Shown here: one piece after another, positions 60,813-64,000 of the stretch
Layout: each line of letters starts with the position of its first letter
How positions within the stretch are numbered: the stretch's first letter is position 1
Assembly: GCF_014841135.1 (NCBI RefSeq)
Contig: NZ_JACYTN010000005.1
Location: 155,523-219,522 of the forward strand
Direction: 5' to 3'
DNA from: Paenibacillus arenosi
GTDB taxonomy: Bacteria; Bacillota; Bacilli; Paenibacillales; Paenibacillaceae
Length of the DNA stretch: 64,000 nucleotides
The notes under the pieces: model-generated
Databases searched by the model: none
Told to the model about the DNA's origin: nothing
The model's input: the letters and a program-made list of their open reading frames with translations, nothing else
Position numbers and translations under genes: made by a program

Positions 60813-61817
60813 GTGCTAACGATTGAACGAGTACATAAGCGTTATGATGTATCACATGTATTGAAAGGGATTTCGATGGAGGTGCCACGGGGGCAGTCGA
60901 TTTTATTTCGCGGGGAGAACGGTTCTGGTAAAAGTACATTGCTGCGTATGATCTGCGGGCTCTTGAGACCAACTTCTGGACGTGTACGGTGGATGGATGG
61001 GTTGGAAAAGGAAGACCAGCGGACGATCGGCTATGTGCCTGAACGATTTCCTCAGTTGAATATGAGTCCGTATGAATATTTGATGGCGATGGGTCGTATT
61101 CAACGGATGTCTGATCGCGACATTCAGGGTAGGATGGACGAGCTTCTGGGGCTGTTCCGGATGGAGCCGTATCGCGATCAGCGCATGAATGGCTTTTCGA
61201 AAGGGATGTTGCAAAAGGTCAATCTCGTTCAAGCGATGCTGTTGCGTAAGCCCGACCTGCTAGTATTGGACGAGCCTTTATCCGGATTGGACATGGATGC
61301 ACAGCGGAAGCTGCAGCAGCTGCTTATGGAATTGCATAGCGAAGGAACGGCGTTGATGATGGTTTGTCATGAATCTGATCTGCTGGATAGTGCGGCTGAG
61401 CGTATCATTACGCTGGAACGAGGTTTGATTGTAGGAGATGAGCTAGTAACGGTGAGTGAGAGCGTGTGTGGTACCGAGCGGATTGAGTCAGTTGAGCGGA
61501 AGGAGAAATTACTGCGTATGGAGTCAGCATGTGCTCGTATTGTGTGTTGTCGGGTGGGTGAGGAACTGCGTCGTTTGCTGGATGCTCATGAAGGTGTTGT
61601 TATGTTGGAGTCTTATGAGGAAGGGGAAGAGTGTGAAACACATTGCAAAACGCATTATATTTCCATAGAGGTACTTACGTCAGCTAGCGATGGTGTACTG
61701 CGATTGATCTTGGAAGGCGCTGGTTCAGTCATGTCTGTGCAGCAAATTAGCGCTGATAGTGCTAGGAGTACTGGAATTATGGAAAATGAGGAGGATGAAT
61801 TATGCGCCTCTCATTAA
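60813..61817 (+). CDS. ABC transporter ATPase with C-terminal extension
   Basis: 334 residues, GTG start with AAGGGGG upstream. Walker A GENGSGKST, signature FSKGMLQKVNLVQAML, Walker B LLVLDEPLSGLDM, and H-loop MVCHESDLL. Residues ~215-334 form an extra domain with three Cys in short spacing (CARIVCC near 243-250) and others (CETHCKTH near 280), which may bind metal or form disulfides; I do not know it from other families. It overlaps the permease gene by 16 bases. Exporter of unknown substrate. Confidence 0.88.
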   Translation: MLTIERVHKRYDVSHVLKGISMEVPRGQSILFRGENGSGKSTLLRMICGLLRPTSGRVRWMDGLEKEDQRTIGYVPERFPQLNMSPYEYLMAMGRIQRMSDRDIQGRMDELLGLFRMEPYRDQRMNGFSKGMLQKVNLVQAMLLRKPDLLVLDEPLSGLDMDAQRKLQQLLMELHSEGTALMMVCHESDLLDSAAERIITLERGLIVGDELVTVSESVCGTERIESVERKEKLLRMESACARIVCCRVGEELRRLLDAHEGVVMLESYEEGEECETHCKTHYISIEVLTSASDGVLRLILEGAGSVMSVQQISADSARSTGIMENEEDELCASH

Positions 61818-62518
61818 TTCGCTATTTTCTACTATCTTTCAGTCGTACGAATCGTTATGTAGCTCCATTGATGCTGTATGTGCTAACCTTTACTTTGTTC
61901 TATTCGCAGAAGCCTAATCCGATTATCGGCAGCTATGCCGCGACAGCGGTCATCTTTTTATTTATAGCGGGTTGGTTTAGTTACGCATTCCATGAATCGC
62001 ACGATCGTGTGCAGGAGCAGTTGGCGTTATTACATACGAACAAGATGTCTACTTATTTTTTGAGCAAATGGGGAGCTTTGGCGTTAATGCTAGCGTGCCT
62101 TGCTTTACTAACTGTGTTGTACCCAATTGCAATCGGCGCTTTCGCTGATTCGGTTAGTTTTCAAATGGGACCATTAGCATTTTTGATTCATTTAGAAGTT
62201 GGGCTGATCGCCAGCGGTGTCGCGCAGCTGTTCCAATCCCGATTTGTTTCCAGTAAAGGAATGGCGGTAAGTGGGATTATTATCGTCTTCGCGTTATCGC
62301 TGTCTCAAAATAAGTTGGCTGAAGTACTGCCAGATATGCTGCACGTGCTACTATGGCTGCTTCCGCCGGTGAAGCAGACGGTTGAGGTAATCGTGCATAG
62401 TGCAGAGCTTCCGATACAGGAGATGTTGTGGACCAAAGCTGTTACGTTGGGCTATGTTGCGATTTTGCTCTTTATTTATGTGATGCGGATGAAGCGAACG
62501 GATATGCATTGTAAATAG
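61802..62518 (+). CDS. ABC transporter permease
   Basis: 238 residues, six membrane helices (~16-36, ~42-60, ~90-115, ~120-150, ~155-180, ~215-235). It starts in the last 16 bases of the ATPase gene with GAGGAGG upstream. Helix layout and length resemble small ABC-2-type permeases, but no family motif is strong. It would pair with the ATPase above; the operon seems to end here. Confidence 0.82.
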   Translation: MRLSLIRYFLLSFSRTNRYVAPLMLYVLTFTLFYSQKPNPIIGSYAATAVIFLFIAGWFSYAFHESHDRVQEQLALLHTNKMSTYFLSKWGALALMLACLALLTVLYPIAIGAFADSVSFQMGPLAFLIHLEVGLIASGVAQLFQSRFVSSKGMAVSGIIIVFALSLSQNKLAEVLPDMLHVLLWLLPPVKQTVEVIVHSAELPIQEMLWTKAVTLGYVAILLFIYVMRMKRTDMHCK

Positions 62519-62723
62519 GGTGTATCAGTAGCGTTAATCTTGATTTCACTTTGTTTAGTTATGTACAGTTTAGTTAAGAAAGATGATGTGTAATGGTATA
62601 ATAAATGACATGGCTAGTGATAGATGGGCAACAGCGGCGTAATATTAATTTCGGAGATTTTGAAGGGCTGCTGTCAATTGTGTCGTCTTATCGATATATA
62701 ATGACAAGATGGGGTGTCGAAAG
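62519..62723. other. Intergenic region with possible promoter
   Basis: TATAAT at 62597-62602, with only TTAAGA as a -35, is the best promoter candidate for the next gene. No other feature is seen. Confidence 0.4.
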
Positions 62724-63848
62724 ATGAATGGAATTTTGAAAATATTCGGCCGATCGCTGTGGAGCATGTGCTTAGTGCTTCTCGTTCTGCTCGGAGTGGA
62801 AGGTATTCGCCTCGCCGTGAACACGACGTTAGTCGCAAATGGCGCGATGAATCAGATAGAAGTATCGCATGGAAATATCATTATGGCATTGCTCGTAGTC
62901 ATGCCAATACTCGTTCCGTTGGTTGTGTACCGTAAATCGAAACGTGAAAATATATCGTCGAGTGCTTACTACGTTGGTGCGATACTATCTTACGTCGTGG
63001 CGGCAGCTGCCATGTCGGTGCTAAATATCGCATGGTACCAAGTAGAGCAGACGATGTTATCGAAACAGATTCAATATTTGAACTTTATTGATGTGTTTGG
63101 TTGGAGCCAGTTTGATAACTTCGGTATGTTTATGTACCAAGGTGCGGCATTTTTGCTAATTATGGCTTGCTTACATTTGCTCTTCTCCGTTCATGGGAAG
63201 CTGGGCTTTGCGATTTGGTTCGCGGCTATTGCCAGCTTGTCTGTCGGTTTGTCCGTCCATATGCTGCGTGAAAAGATTGCGAACGGTTTGACGTACTTAC
63301 TGTTCAATGATACATGGATGGAAGTTAGTGTCATGATGGCTATTGCTGCGGGTGTGTTAGCAGCTGTAAGTTATCTCTTTATTGTCACGAAGAACAGGAA
63401 GAAAACAGCTGTAGAAGGAAACCCAGCGGAATCCAATAATGGCCCAGAAGGGGCGCAAGCTAACGGTTATGGTAATCCGGCGCAGCGTTTCGGTTTTGGA
63501 GATATGCAAGCTCGTGATGGTGCGTTCGTGCCAAACGGAGCAGGGACGGGTGCAGGATTTGCAGCAGGTGCTGGAGTAGGCGCAGTTGGTGCTTCGGTAA
63601 CTACTGGAGCGCACCGTAAAACGGATTATTCTTGGGATGTAGCTGACTATAAGGAAGAGTTGGAATCGATTAAATCTTTCGAGCCTGCGGGAATGGAATA
63701 CAGTTCTGAACCGAACAGCTCGTCGAGCGAATCATCGAAAGGTTCCTATAGTTCGTCTTACGGCTCGTCCAATAGTTCTAGCAGTGTGAAATATCCTGAT
63801 CCACCAGTATACCCGCCAGAGCCGAGCATTCCAGATGGGCGGGAATAA
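62724..63848 (+). CDS. Unknown multi-pass membrane protein with Ser-rich tail
   Basis: 374 residues from ATG 62724 (GGGGTG nine bases upstream; ATG 62709 has no site). Five to six membrane helices in the first ~230 residues, then a long soluble tail: a Gly/Ala-rich run (~280-300, AGTGAGFAAGAGVGAVGA), a Trp/Tyr-containing stretch, a poly-Ser run (~335-360) and a Pro-rich end (PDPPVYPPEPSIPDGRE). The tail is probably disordered. No known family. The IS-like end begins 28 bases after its stop, so the gene is intact. Confidence 0.78.
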   Translation: MNGILKIFGRSLWSMCLVLLVLLGVEGIRLAVNTTLVANGAMNQIEVSHGNIIMALLVVMPILVPLVVYRKSKRENISSSAYYVGAILSYVVAAAAMSVLNIAWYQVEQTMLSKQIQYLNFIDVFGWSQFDNFGMFMYQGAAFLLIMACLHLLFSVHGKLGFAIWFAAIASLSVGLSVHMLREKIANGLTYLLFNDTWMEVSVMMAIAAGVLAAVSYLFIVTKNRKKTAVEGNPAESNNGPEGAQANGYGNPAQRFGFGDMQARDGAFVPNGAGTGAGFAAGAGVGAVGASVTTGAHRKTDYSWDVADYKEELESIKSFEPAGMEYSSEPNSSSSESSKGSYSSSYGSSNSSSSVKYPDPPVYPPEPSIPDGRE

Positions 63849-63876
63849 CATACAATAATAGAATTAAGAAAGCATT

Positions 63877-64000
63877 GGGGGCTGTCCCAAAAGTCATCTT
63901 TAGATGGTTGAGGGATACGCCCTTCTTCATATTGTAAAACAAAAAGAAACCGTTTCTTGGTAAAATGGAAGTGCGACCAACCATTTACAAAAGGAGCGGT
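63877..64000 (+). mobile_element. Left end of an insertion sequence (IS1182-like), cut by the window edge
   Basis: GGGGGCTGTCCCAAAAGTCA at 63877-63896 resembles the terminal repeats of IS1182/IS1380-type elements in Bacillota. About 100 bases of AT-rich leader follow, ending in AAAAGGAGCGGT at 63989-64000, a ribosome site with no start codon in the window. The transposase would begin at about position 64001. No second end or target duplication can be checked. Confidence 0.55.

Overview
The window looks like chromosomal DNA of a spore-forming Bacillota of the Paenibacillus type. Reasons: strong AGGAGG ribosome sites with frequent TTG/GTG starts; a glycosidase carrying three S-layer homology domains; a chitin-active LPMO with fibronectin and CBM5/12 modules; Bacillus-type families (YitT, YesL, YugP, YhaN/YhaO, YqhG/YqhH, YqzE, YkvI, tiny YjcZ-like membrane proteins); a CwlD-like amidase; and typical TnrA/GlnR, CcpA and Fur operators. 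The species cannot be named from the sequence. Most of the window is housekeeping. Apart from an insertion-sequence-like end at the right edge (63877-64000), no phage, plasmid, CRISPR or large island is visible.

Layout. 1-10 kb: methyltransferase, YitT, CshA-like helicase with a long leader, a permuted NlpC/P60-like protein, YesL, an unlabelled 6S RNA gene (about 5788-6024), thiol peroxidase, rhomboid protease, a GltC-like regulator, and a MerR/YugP pair. 10-14 kb: a nitrogen-controlled operon of an ammonium transporter, a DUF294 nucleotidyltransferase-like protein and a DnaQ-fold exonuclease, with two perfect GlnR/TnrA boxes around its promoter. 14-17 kb: secreted LPMO behind a cre-overlapped promoter and a long leader, then a ResA-like thioredoxin. 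17-25 kb: citramalate synthase, DNA polymerase IV, ferredoxin, L,D-transpeptidase, PyrD, and a RelQ-type alarmone synthetase overlapping a DUF309 gene.

25-37 kb: a MacAB-type efflux operon, two RsmF-like RNA methyltransferases on opposite strands, an RsuA-type pseudouridine synthase, a Cof-type phosphatase, and a BcrAB-type ABC pair. 37-45 kb: diguanylate cyclase, glycosyltransferase, the YhaO/YhaN nuclease-ATPase pair, and a 75-residue DNA-binding-only Fur relative behind a perfect Fur box. 45-57 kb: YkvI transporter, small conserved proteins, tRNA-Leu(CAG), a CAP-domain protein, lipoproteins, a GH18-SLH glycosidase, a divergent polysaccharide deacetylase facing a CwlD-like amidase, YqzE, and an unknown secreted protein. 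57-64 kb: YqhH/YqhG, EamA half-transporter, an ABC pair, a membrane protein with a Ser-rich tail, and the IS end.

Best leads for new biology are the GlnR-flanked amt-DUF294-exonuclease operon, the iron-box-controlled mini-Fur, the RelQ-DUF309 pair, the LPMO leader, and a possible small RNA at about 917-1002. All functional calls rest on motif recognition by eye; no database search was run.
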